A DNA stretch of 37,305 bases, taken from NCBI GenBank assembly GCA_030446305.1, contig JASUSA010000033.1, positions 1 through 37,305 on the forward strand. The letters run 5' to 3'. This stretch comes from Clostridiales bacterium. GTDB taxonomy: Bacteria > Bacillota > Clostridia > Peptostreptococcales > Acidaminobacteraceae. Every line of letters begins with the position of its first letter. Position 1 is the first letter of the stretch. The notes under the pieces were generated by a model that did not search any database, was not told the DNA's origin, and saw only the letters and a program-made list of their open reading frames with translations. Made by a program: the position numbers and the translations under genes. Shown here piece after piece: positions 16,125 to 24,333 of this stretch.

Positions 16125-17162
16125 CTAATGTCTTGATGTTGATCGCTTAATGCGCCCAATGGTCTGACGACCCTTTGGTGATTTTAAAAATGTGAGCGTT
16201 GTCTCCGGCACCAGTTCACCGACACCGTCCAAATCATTCTCTTTTAACAGATTGCGGACGCGTGAAGCACTGATCCACACATCATCTGCCATACGCCTTG
16301 GTATTTCAACGACTTCAATGCCGGCCTCCGGCAAAATCACCTTCATGGCTTCGTTGTATGCCGATGTCGTCTGACAGTACGGCTCTTCACCGATAAAACG
16401 CTTGTTGATTTTAAGCGCCTCAGCAAAATACCTCGAAAAAATTTTAAGATCCAGCACGGCTTGAACGCGTGTTGCATCCGATGCGTGTTTTAAAAAATAG
16501 TTTGGAAATGTCGCATCGGAAATAATATACTGTCCGCCGTGGATGACCATGACATTTTTTATATGCGCAGTACCATCGACAATCATTTTATAGCGATCTT
16601 CGTGTTTAAAAGCAGAGTGCTCTGCTGTAACGACAAATATATATAAAAAATCACATTGTGTCGCTGCGGTTTCAATCAAGTATTGATGCCCCAGCGTAAA
16701 AGGGTTGGCGTTCATGACGATGGCACCAATGGCATCGCCAATCACCCGAAACGATTCCAGATAATGTGCAAAATTTCGAATACCGTTTGGCTGGCGTTCC
16801 AACAGCACCACATCCGGTTCGACCCTTTCGATTTCAAAAAAGCCCAAGTGTTTAAACGTATCAGCGTAAAGGCATTTCGTATAAATAAACTGATTTTGGA
16901 ACCCCGCATCATACAGTACCAATATGATTTCATTCAGCATTTCTGCCAGTGCATTGCTGCCTTGATGTGTTTTTCTAACCGCAATGCTTCGAATGGTGTT
17001 TTCGCAAGTAGATGCTGTACCAATTAGCTGATCTCCCGAAAAATACCCATAAGTCTTCTGAACGGCATCATCCATTCGGATGCCGTTTTCAAGCAGCAGC
17101 CCCATCACATGCTCATATGCTTTTGTGCCTTGTTTGATGGTTTCCAAATACGTCGTTTCCAT
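16125..17162 (-). CDS. citC: [Citrate (pro-3S)-lyase] ligase
   Basis: CitC acetylates the thiol of the CitD prosthetic group with acetate and ATP, switching citrate lyase on. A GNAT-like N-terminal part (about 1-130, with TCENTIRSIAVRKTHQGSNA) is followed by a nucleotidyltransferase domain with the HxGH-type motif NPFTLGHQYLIE and the SASRVRNLL signature near the C-terminus. At 345 aa it has the family length. AAGGAA lies 5 nt before the ATG. It is the first gene of citCDEFX and has a promoter and a terminator-like hairpin in the 200-nt leader after citG. Confidence 0.94.
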   Translation of the reverse strand: METTYLETIKQGTKAYEHVMGLLLENGIRMDDAVQKTYGYFSGDQLIGTASTCENTIRSIAVRKTHQGSNALAEMLNEIILVLYDAGFQNQFIYTKCLYADTFKHLGFFEIERVEPDVVLLERQPNGIRNFAHYLESFRVIGDAIGAIVMNANPFTLGHQYLIETAATQCDFLYIFVVTAEHSAFKHEDRYKMIVDGTAHIKNVMVIHGGQYIISDATFPNYFLKHASDATRVQAVLDLKIFSRYFAEALKINKRFIGEEPYCQTTSAYNEAMKVILPEAGIEVVEIPRRMADDVWISASRVRNLLKENDLDGVGELVPETTLTFLKSPKGRQTIGRIKRSTSRH

Positions 17163-17183
17163 ATTATTCCTTTTTTGAGCAAC

Positions 17184-17222
17184 AAAAAAAGCCAGTATAC
17201 AAAATCTAAGATTTTATATACT
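17184..17222 (-). terminator. Terminator/attenuator in the citC leader
   Basis: On the minus strand a 14-bp AU-rich stem (17222-17209 with 17207-17194, one G-U pair) is followed by GGC and seven T (17190-17184). It lies between the citG stop and the citC start, only 22 nt before the citC ATG and about 40 nt after a predicted start site. It either ends citG transcripts or attenuates citCDEFX. Confidence 0.65.
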
Positions 17223-17271
17223 GACCTTCATAGCTCTTCACTAATCCTTGTCCGTAACATTCACTTTTCAA

Positions 17272-17301
17272 AATATGCCCGCAAATGTCGCTTTTAGTCA
17301 A
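17272..17301 (-). promoter_or_regulatory. Possible promoter of citCDEFX
   Basis: On the minus strand, TTGACT (17301-17296), an 18-nt spacer and CATATT (17277-17272) would start transcription near 17265, upstream of the hairpin at 17184-17222. A second TTGACA lies about 23 nt further upstream without a convincing -10. Confidence 0.45.
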
Positions 17302-17359
17302 CTTTTGCTTGGCTACATGTCAATTTTAAATCATCGTTTTCAAAAATGCAACAGAAATT

Positions 17360-18223
17360 TCAAATTTCTTTTACAAAGTGGAGATAGACACTCACCGCGA
17401 GAAGGTCTGCACAGCCGCCGTGACTGACATAAGAATCAATACACCACTGATCGTAAGCGGTAATTGCCGCCATTCCCTCTGCTGTAAAAACACTGCCCCT
17501 TTCAAGCACTTCGTTGGCACGGCACTGACTTGCCTTTAGCATCTCGACATTATGACGACCGATGACATTGGAATCCATAACGGATGCCATTAAGCCTATG
17601 AGGGCATGCAGCATCGCACCGTTGATATCACAGCCGCGGTCAAGCGCTGTTTCCAGCATCGGCATGCCGACTTCGGTCGCTGAGGCGTACTGATGATAGG
17701 CTTCGCCGCGTGCGCCCATCAAGCCCATTTGTTCGTACTGAATCTGGCCGTAGCTCAGTTTCAGCACTTCTTTCCGATGTGCAAAATCCTTTTCCAGCGT
17801 CGGTGCAACATAATCGCTGACGCGCATCAAAATTGTCGAAAGCTCACAATGTCCATTTTCATATAGGCATTCAAGTGACGCAGATGTTAAAAGTCCCAGC
17901 GCATAGATTGCCCCTTTGTGTGTATTGACACCGCCTGTGGCCTGTTTCATTTTCTGTTCCGCTTCAATGCCCAGCGGTACCAGTTTTTGAAACACGGCTT
18001 CCGCCGACGGTAATGTTTGCCCCTGACAGTGCAAAGCAGCTACCGCATCCTTTATTTTATAAAAATACGTGTGCAGCGCCACACTGCTGTCGATAAAACT
18101 AAAAAAGTCCATATCGTGATGCGCACCATTATTCAATCGGTCTACCAAACCCGGCTTAGGGGTCGCGGAAACTTCATACAGCAGCGCACGGATTGCCGCT
18201 TCCATAATTTTTTCTTCTGACAT
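17360..18223 (-). CDS. citG: Triphosphoribosyl-dephospho-CoA synthase
   Basis: CitG joins ATP and dephospho-CoA to make the precursor that CitX transfers to CitD. Family features are seen: the N-terminal EVSATPKPGLVDRLNNGAHHDMDFFSFIDS, KQATGGVNTHKGAIYALGLL in the centre, GARGEAYHQY, and DSNVIGRHNVEM towards the end. The length of 287 aa is typical of a free-standing CitG. It is separated from citC by about 200 nt and has its own promoter, so prosthetic-group synthesis may be set separately from the lyase. AGAGG lies 7 nt before the ATG. Confidence 0.93.
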   Translation of the reverse strand: MSEEKIMEAAIRALLYEVSATPKPGLVDRLNNGAHHDMDFFSFIDSSVALHTYFYKIKDAVAALHCQGQTLPSAEAVFQKLVPLGIEAEQKMKQATGGVNTHKGAIYALGLLTSASLECLYENGHCELSTILMRVSDYVAPTLEKDFAHRKEVLKLSYGQIQYEQMGLMGARGEAYHQYASATEVGMPMLETALDRGCDINGAMLHALIGLMASVMDSNVIGRHNVEMLKASQCRANEVLERGSVFTAEGMAAITAYDQWCIDSYVSHGGCADLLAVSVYLHFVKEI

Positions 18224-18250
18224 TGCCCAACCTCTCGTCTCTGTATGGGC

Positions 18251-18280
18251 ATCTTAACACCTTTACCCAATATTGGTCAA
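18251..18280 (-). promoter_or_regulatory. citG promoter with palindromic operator in the spacer
   Basis: On the minus strand, TTGACC (18280-18275), an 18-nt spacer and TAAGAT (18256-18251) lie about 28 nt before the citG start. The palindrome CCAATATTGG (18267-18276) overlaps the -35 end and fills part of the spacer, where a bound regulator would block RNA polymerase. Confidence 0.5.
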
Positions 18281-18415
18281 GCAAAATTTCTGTCGCCGAC
18301 ATTGCTGTGTCAAGGGACTTGTCATGTTTGTCCCGGCATGAAACCGCGCAACCTAATCTGCCGCTTTTAGCTGTAAACACTTATAAGATCACAGGTGTAT
18401 ATACCTCGTCATTTT

Positions 18416-21355
18416 TTATGATAGCATGGCTTGGTACTGATCTAAAAACGCCTGTCGATAGACTTCAAGCTGTTTTTCAATCGTCTCAATTAATACGCGT
18501 GCTTCACTTTGATTACCCATTTTATGCAGTGTTTCTGCGCGCTGCGCGAGATTCATAATGGACTCTGCTCTGACATTGCCGGATGATCCTTTGAGCTTGT
18601 GAAGCAGTTTGCCAATGTCACCATCATTTTTCAGCGCTTTCATGATTTCTTCCGACTGATCCAAATAGGTCTTTATCACTTCAATACACGTCATTTCATC
18701 AAGCCCGGAGGCCGTTCGCAATGCTGACATAATATCACTTAGCGCAAGGTTATCCGATTCGTTTTCAGAATCAGCGCTCCTCTTTGGCACTGACATTTGG
18801 GTTTCATTGCTGTTGCCAGACTTGTCCCTAATCTGTTCACGATAATGTGAAAGGCGGTCGATCAGCAATTCGAAATTAATCGGTTTGCTGATATAATCGT
18901 CCATACCGGCACTTATACATTTTTCCCGATCACCTTGCATTGCATATGCCGTCATGGCAATAATCACCATTGGTTTGCCGGCACGGTTTAGAATACCTTC
19001 TTTTCGCAACCGTCTGCTCGCCTCAAGGCCATCTACATATGGCATATTGACATCCATCAATACAAGATCAAAAGATTCTGACAAGACCTTTGTCACTGCT
19101 TGCTCACCATCAGAAACATGATGTACTTCTATACCATAGCGCTTTAAAAAAGTCTGCATCATAAAAGCACTTGTCGGATCATCCTCTGCCAGCAATAGTT
19201 TCCAGCCTTCAAAACTGATTTGCTTCGATTGACGCTCGCCATCGCCGCCTGCAGTTAGCACACTGTACTTGTCGAATGTCAAGTCGATGTAAAAAGCACT
19301 CCCAACGCCTTTGGTGCTGTTAAAGCTGATACTGCCATTCATGAGTTCTACCAGCATTTTGGAAATAGCCAGCCCCAGTCCCGTTCCCCGCACCCGAGAT
19401 TCCCATTTATTGTCAAATCGAGAAAAGCGCTGGAACAACCTATCCTTATTGGCATCATCGATCCCGATGCCAGTATCCTTTACGGCAATTTGAATTTTTA
19501 CTGTCTTGGCATTTTCATTCAGCATTTTGACCTGAATAGCGACAGCTCCCTTCTCTGTAAACTTAATCGCATTGCCAACGAGATTGGAGAGCACTTGCCT
19601 CAGACGGTTCCCATCGCCAAGGAGCATTATCGGAATCCCTTCATCCCCGACAATGTCAAGTGTCAGTCCTTTTTGCTTTGCCGATGTTAAAAAGAGGTGA
19701 TAAATATCTTCAAGTGTTTGATGGAAATCAAACGGTTCATGTTGTATTTGTACCTTTCCCGCTTCCATTTTTGAGAAGTCCAAAATATCATTGAGAATGG
19801 TCATTAATGTCTTAGATGACGCGCGTATCGTTTTTAAATAACTCAATTGTTCCGCCGATAGATCCGTTGAAGAAAAAATATCAATCATACCCATGATGCC
19901 GTTCATCGGCGTTCTAATTTCATGACTCATATTGGCTAAGAATTGGCTTTTCGCTTCATTGGCAGATTCTGCACTGTTGACGGCACGTTGAAGGGCAATC
20001 TCTTTTTCCTCTAACAGCGACACCGTTTCACGATGCTCTAAGATTTCCCGTTCAAGCGAATTATTAAGTGACTCCAGCCGCTCTTTTGACTCAATCAGCG
20101 CCTTGGTTCGCTCCTTGACTTTCGCCTCCAGCGTGCGGTTCATCTGCACCATTTGCGCCTCGATTTTTTGTCGTTCAGCCATTTCCGCTTCCAGCTGCAC
20201 ATTGGTTGCCGCCAAGATGCTGTTCGTCGTCTCCAGCGCTGTATTCGCTTCTTGAAGCTGCTCTGTGCGTTCAACTACCATTTTTTCCAGATTATCATTC
20301 ATCAATTGTATTTGCGTTTCACGTTTTGATATGCGGCCTGCCATGGTCTCCATGTAATGCTGCAGTTCGCTGAACTCCTGAAATCGGTTGTCAGCCGTCT
20401 GATAATCATATCGCCCTTCAGCATAGGCGAGTGCACGATTATGAAGATTTTTAAAATCGTTCATGGTTCGCCTTGCATTCATTAAAAACAACAGCAAACT
20501 CAATGCAATCATAATCAATACAATGGCAGCAATCCACAGTTTCAAAATTGAAAGCGGTTCTTTGGCAGCCTTTTTGTCAATCTGTACAATGAGAAAGCGG
20601 TCGTGAATCGGCGTCATTGCATAGAGTGTATCATCTGTCCCATTAATTTCTGTAAATGTCTCCCCCCGCTCCATCGCCGCTTTAATATCATCAAAGGCTG
20701 GAAAACGCAGCCGCTGGGAAACGTTTATCATTTGGGCATCAATGAGGTAATTACCGTGTAAATCAACCAGCGACATGCCTTTAAGCGCTTCATAGCCATC
20801 ATATGTAATAATATCTGTCATTCTATCCAGCCTTAAATCTACCACGACAAAATAATCTTCAAGTTTTGTTGAAAGTGTGATCGTCGGCTGATAGGTTAAT
20901 TGAGAAATATAGACATTCGACCAAACATAATCGTTTTGATTGTTTTGTCTATCAAAAAAACTTTCGTTTTTGACGTTGGTATTTAGAATTGCTTCATTTT
21001 CAGGCACGACAACACAGACATTGCCTTCACGATCGACAATGCGAATTTGTCCGACAAATGGATAGACCCCTTCGATGCTCTTTAAATAATCCACTGCTTC
21101 TTTCGAGGTAACACTGCCGCCGCTGAGTTCGAGGTGCGCTTTCAATTCACGCACCAGATAAACGGGCTTTTCAACCGTCTGATGAATGCGTTCCGTGACG
21201 AGATTTACCAGCAGGACATTGTGTTCCTGAATATCCTGATAAATCATTTTTTCAGAAACTTTATACAAGGCGCTGGCAAAAATGACGAACATAACGATGA
21301 AAATGACGACACTGTTAAGCATTAGTTCCCGCTTGAGACTCTTCATCTTTCCCAT
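18416..21355 (-). CDS. Membrane hybrid histidine kinase (sensor-HisKA-HATPase-REC-Hpt)
   Basis: TM1 lies at about residues 14-33, followed by a Cache-like extracellular region (about 35-265) and TM2 at about 272-293. A HAMP-like segment and a long coiled coil run to about 465. The kinase core has His478 in [16 protein letters not shown] box [10 protein letters not shown] and G2 [10 protein letters not shown] receiver follows with Asp768 in [13 protein letters not shown], then an Hpt domain with His919 in [11 protein letters not shown]. So the full phosphorelay His-Asp-His is in one protein. Start at ATG 21355: GGAAGG lies 9 nt upstream inside the end of the preceding gene. It is the last gene of a five-gene coupled operon; the solute-binding lipoprotein just upstream is the obvious ligand receptor. 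Confidence 0.92.
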   Translation of the reverse strand: MGKMKSLKRELMLNSVVIFIVMFVIFASALYKVSEKMIYQDIQEHNVLLVNLVTERIHQTVEKPVYLVRELKAHLELSGGSVTSKEAVDYLKSIEGVYPFVGQIRIVDREGNVCVVVPENEAILNTNVKNESFFDRQNNQNDYVWSNVYISQLTYQPTITLSTKLEDYFVVVDLRLDRMTDIITYDGYEALKGMSLVDLHGNYLIDAQMINVSQRLRFPAFDDIKAAMERGETFTEINGTDDTLYAMTPIHDRFLIVQIDKKAAKEPLSILKLWIAAIVLIMIALSLLLFLMNARRTMNDFKNLHNRALAYAEGRYDYQTADNRFQEFSELQHYMETMAGRISKRETQIQLMNDNLEKMVVERTEQLQEANTALETTNSILAATNVQLEAEMAERQKIEAQMVQMNRTLEAKVKERTKALIESKERLESLNNSLEREILEHRETVSLLEEKEIALQRAVNSAESANEAKSQFLANMSHEIRTPMNGIMGMIDIFSSTDLSAEQLSYLKTIRASSKTLMTILNDILDFSKMEAGKVQIQHEPFDFHQTLEDIYHLFLTSAKQKGLTLDIVGDEGIPIMLLGDGNRLRQVLSNLVGNAIKFTEKGAVAIQVKMLNENAKTVKIQIAVKDTGIGIDDANKDRLFQRFSRFDNKWESRVRGTGLGLAISKMLVELMNGSISFNSTKGVGSAFYIDLTFDKYSVLTAGGDGERQSKQISFEGWKLLLAEDDPTSAFMMQTFLKRYGIEVHHVSDGEQAVTKVLSESFDLVLMDVNMPYVDGLEASRRLRKEGILNRAGKPMVIIAMTAYAMQGDREKCISAGMDDYISKPINFELLIDRLSHYREQIRDKSGNSNETQMSVPKRSADSENESDNLALSDIMSALRTASGLDEMTCIEVIKTYLDQSEEIMKALKNDGDIGKLLHKLKGSSGNVRAESIMNLAQRAETLHKMGNQSEARVLIETIEKQLEVYRQAFLDQYQAMLS

Positions 21356-21356
21356 C

Positions 21357-22475
21357 TTAATCAACCTTCCTCATCTCGCCTTCGACATTTTGAAAGAGCA
21401 TATAGGCACGTGTATTATCACCGTTTGCATCAATTTGATAGACACCCTGCAGTCCTTCATAGCTGCCGATCTCTATCAGGGCTGTCTTTACAGCCTCCGG
21501 TTCCGTTGAATTCGCCTTTTCCACCGCCTTCGCAAGTGCTCTCACCGTCTCATATGAATAAACAGATGCAAAAGTAGGCGCTTCACCATAACGTTCGGTG
21601 AAAGTTGTGTAAAAAGCATTAAATGCCGGGTTGTCATTTTCAGGATCAATACCGCCGACGACAATAACGCCTTCTACCGCTTCTCCGCCTTTTCGCATTA
21701 ATTCAGGGGTGTTAGCCCACAGTGGTCCAAAGAGCTGGACATCAATAGCTTCCTGATAAAAGCGCTGTGCAACGTGTGCCAAATCTTCTGCAGAGGCAAT
21801 GATAAACACGCCGTCGGGATTCAAAATTTTCACTTCTTCTACAACGGTTTCGATGGCCGAATCATGCTGTGGATTAAATCTGAGCACAGAGACTTCTATC
21901 CCCATCTGCTGTTTGATTTTCTGCTCGAAGTTTTGGATCAGCGCACTGGCGAATCCTTCATTGCGAGAATCCGACAATATCGCCACGCGCTGCAATGACA
22001 TTTTAGTGATATACCACGCCAGAATTGTTGCCTGCTCTTCTGTTGAAGCAATAAAGCGAATAAAGTTGTCATCTTTGCCCGACAGTTCATCTGCGCTGAT
22101 CGTCGGCCCCAGCAAAATTATGTCCAGGGCATTAACCTGTTCAATATTTGACGTAATCATGCCGCTGGTATAAGGCCCTATGACCAATTTGACACCTTCA
22201 TCTGCACAGGTATTAAGACCTGCCATGGCAATCTGTTTATCGTTTTCGTCATCAATAAGCGACAGCTGCAATGCCCTGCCAAGCAAGCCACCGGACTGAT
22301 TGATTTCATCAACGGCAATTTCCGCACCTCGCCTTCCCGATATTGACAAGTCAGAATTCGGCCCTGTCATGGTTCCCAATAAGCCTATTGTCAAAGGCTG
22401 CCTGCGACAGCCACTAAAAAGCAATGTCATCATCAACATGATCAGCATTCCCGTCAATCGCAATCCTCGGATCAT
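21357..22475 (-). CDS. Branched-chain amino acid-type solute-binding lipoprotein (orphan)
   Basis: This is a Leu/Ile/Val-binding-protein family (Peripla_BP_6) receptor. The signal peptide ends in the lipobox LFSGC (Cys23), so it is membrane-anchored. Mature features are [40 protein letters not shown] and [14 protein letters not shown]. The start at 22475 overlaps the previous stop as ATGA and has AAGAAGGG 5 nt upstream. No ABC permease or ATPase gene is near; instead it lies between a REC-GGDEF-HD-GYP gene and a hybrid kinase gene. A role as the extracellular sensor of this signalling operon is inferred. The ligand is unknown. Confidence 0.9.
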   Translation of the reverse strand: MIRGLRLTGMLIMLMMTLLFSGCRRQPLTIGLLGTMTGPNSDLSISGRRGAEIAVDEINQSGGLLGRALQLSLIDDENDKQIAMAGLNTCADEGVKLVIGPYTSGMITSNIEQVNALDIILLGPTISADELSGKDDNFIRFIASTEEQATILAWYITKMSLQRVAILSDSRNEGFASALIQNFEQKIKQQMGIEVSVLRFNPQHDSAIETVVEEVKILNPDGVFIIASAEDLAHVAQRFYQEAIDVQLFGPLWANTPELMRKGGEAVEGVIVVGGIDPENDNPAFNAFYTTFTERYGEAPTFASVYSYETVRALAKAVEKANSTEPEAVKTALIEIGSYEGLQGVYQIDANGDNTRAYMLFQNVEGEMRKVD

Positions 22476-23923
22476 AAACGCCCTTCTTTCACCCGCACCG
22501 CACATTCACTCGCAATGACTTTTTCAACAAAGATGGCTGTCAATGCTTCATCAAATTGTGTGCCGCTGTGCTTAATCAGCTCTGCTGCCGCTTCTTCCGG
22601 ACTCAGTGTTTTCCGGTAAGGCCGCTCACAGGTCATCGCATCATAGCTGTCGATAATCGAGAGCAGTTTTGAATAGAGCGGTATATCTTCGCCATGCAGA
22701 CCATTGGGATAACCTTTGCCATCTGGGCGCTCGTGATGGCATAGAATAATATGCGCATATTCTCTCATTTCCGGTGCTCCTGATAATATTCGGTGGCCGA
22801 TCTCCGGATGGCGCTTGATTTCAAGCCATTCTTCATAGACCAGCTTGCCGGGTTTATTTAATATGTTTTCGTCAATGGCAATTTTGCCAATGTCGTGTAA
22901 TAAACCGATAACTTTCAAGTCGTGCAGTTCCTTATCACTGAGCTCCAGCGCTTCACCCATTCGGTAGCAAAGCTCACTGACACGCCTGCTGTGTGCTTCT
23001 TCACGCGGATTCTTCTCGTGAAGTGTATGTAAAATTGCAATGATCATCGAGCTTCGCGTACTTTCGCTTTCCAATATTTTATCTCGAATCATTGCATCTT
23101 CGGCATTCGTCAACAGCTTAAACAGGTCACTTTCGCGATCGCTGTTTGAATCCCAGCCAAAGGCGAGGCTCATATTAAGCTCTGCCGTCTGCAATTTTGC
23201 AAATCGTTTTCTAATTTTTGACGCATATTGCTCTGCACATTTTTTATCTGCCTCCGGCAGTAAGATGGCAAATTCATCGCCGCCCCATCGGGCACAAACG
23301 GCTTCTTTCGGCATGATATCCTTGATAATTTTGGAAACCTGTATCATATATTGATCGCCGTAATCACTGCCAAATGCATCATTGACAAGTTTAAGCCCGT
23401 TAATATCCGCCATGAGCATGGCATACGCTCTATTGCCTTTAACGTTTTCCGAAGCAAGGTGCATTTTAAAATAGTGACGGTTATAAAGCCCCGTCAATGC
23501 GTCAATTTGACTTAATTCAATAATTGATTTTGTCCGTTTGCTGAGTTCAATGGCATTTTTAACTTTCAGCGGCAAAGCGATTTTCATGACTTCTTCTGAA
23601 AGTGGTTTCGTAAAATAGTCATACGCACCTAAGCTCAGCACTGAAGACAGTGTTTCCGAGTCCATCACTGCACTGCAGACAATGACGGGAATATCCATGA
23701 TCTTTGCATCCGATTTTATCGTCGCGAGAATATCAATACCGTCTCGATAAGGCATCCTGAGATCAAGGATGCAGAGTGCTATATCATCAGATCTCAATTG
23801 CTGTTCGACATGCATGCCGTCATCTGATTCATAAATAATTGCTTCCGACACATTTTTCTTAATGATATTGGCAATAATACTTCTGTCTACACGTGAATCG
23901 TCTACAATTAAAATATTGCTCAC
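22472..23923 (-). CDS. REC-GGDEF-HD-GYP c-di-GMP turnover protein
   Basis: Three domains in 483 aa. The receiver (about 1-120) has Asp54 in CILDLRMPYRDG. The GGDEF domain (about 140-280) has an intact active site ARWGGDEFAILL at 211-222, with no RxxD inhibitory site upstream. The HD-GYP domain (about 295-475) has HD at 343-344 and HHERPDGKGYP at 396-406. Both synthesis and breakdown of cyclic di-GMP are therefore possible, gated by phosphorylation. It overlaps both neighbours as ATGA. Position in the operon suggests it is the output of the two hybrid kinases. Confidence 0.92.
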   Translation of the reverse strand: MSNILIVDDSRVDRSIIANIIKKNVSEAIIYESDDGMHVEQQLRSDDIALCILDLRMPYRDGIDILATIKSDAKIMDIPVIVCSAVMDSETLSSVLSLGAYDYFTKPLSEEVMKIALPLKVKNAIELSKRTKSIIELSQIDALTGLYNRHYFKMHLASENVKGNRAYAMLMADINGLKLVNDAFGSDYGDQYMIQVSKIIKDIMPKEAVCARWGGDEFAILLPEADKKCAEQYASKIRKRFAKLQTAELNMSLAFGWDSNSDRESDLFKLLTNAEDAMIRDKILESESTRSSMIIAILHTLHEKNPREEAHSRRVSELCYRMGEALELSDKELHDLKVIGLLHDIGKIAIDENILNKPGKLVYEEWLEIKRHPEIGHRILSGAPEMREYAHIILCHHERPDGKGYPNGLHGEDIPLYSKLLSIIDSYDAMTCERPYRKTLSPEEAAAELIKHSGTQFDEALTAIFVEKVIASECAVRVKEGRL

Positions 23924-24333
23924 GTCTTACCACCTTTCATGCTTTTTATGCCAAGGCTTCCCAACACTTCAACAAATTTTTCTGTATCAATCGGTTTTGA
24001 AGCATAGGCATCGCAACCGTTGTCAAATGCCGTTCTCACCATCTCCGTCTCACCAAGCGCAGTCGTCATGATAATCCGCGCCCTGCTGCCTTTCAATGTC
24101 TCAGTTTCTAATTTTCTTATCGTTTGGAGCACCTGAATACCGTCGAGCTTTGGCATCATGATGTCGAGACAAATCAAGTCGTATGGATCGTCTTCCTGGA
24201 TGCCGAGTAAAAACGCATCCACTGCTTCATAGCCGTCTATGACTAAATCACATGAACCGAATTGGCTCATAAACTGATTTAAGAATTTACGGCTGACAGC
24301 GTCATCCTCAGCAATCAAAATTTTACACATCAT
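23920..24333 (-). CDS. Stand-alone receiver domain (CheY-like)
   Basis: A single receiver domain of 137 aa: acidic pocket in LIAEDD, phospho-acceptor Asp57 in LICLDIMMPKLDG, Thr/Ala switch region IIMTTALG, and Lys in ASKPID. No output domain. Two adjacent ATGs are possible; GGAGG lies 6 nt before the first (24333) and 9 nt before the second. The gene overlaps the end of the soluble hybrid kinase gene and the start of the REC-GGDEF-HD-GYP gene. It may act as a phosphate carrier or sink between the two kinases and the c-di-GMP enzyme. Confidence 0.9.
   Translation of the reverse strand: MMCKILIAEDDAVSRKFLNQFMSQFGSCDLVIDGYEAVDAFLLGIQEDDPYDLICLDIMMPKLDGIQVLQTIRKLETETLKGSRARIIMTTALGETEMVRTAFDNGCDAYASKPIDTEKFVEVLGSLGIKSMKGGKT

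Noticed and set aside
17180-17195. Possible sigma-54 promoter before citC (TGGC, seven T, GTTGC)
   Set aside because: The GG-to-GC spacing is one base too long and the bases are better explained as the T-run of a terminator.
17230-17260. Possible leader peptide MLRTRISEEL upstream of citC
   Set aside because: There is no convincing ribosome-binding site and no run of regulatory codons that would fit attenuation by a known amino acid.
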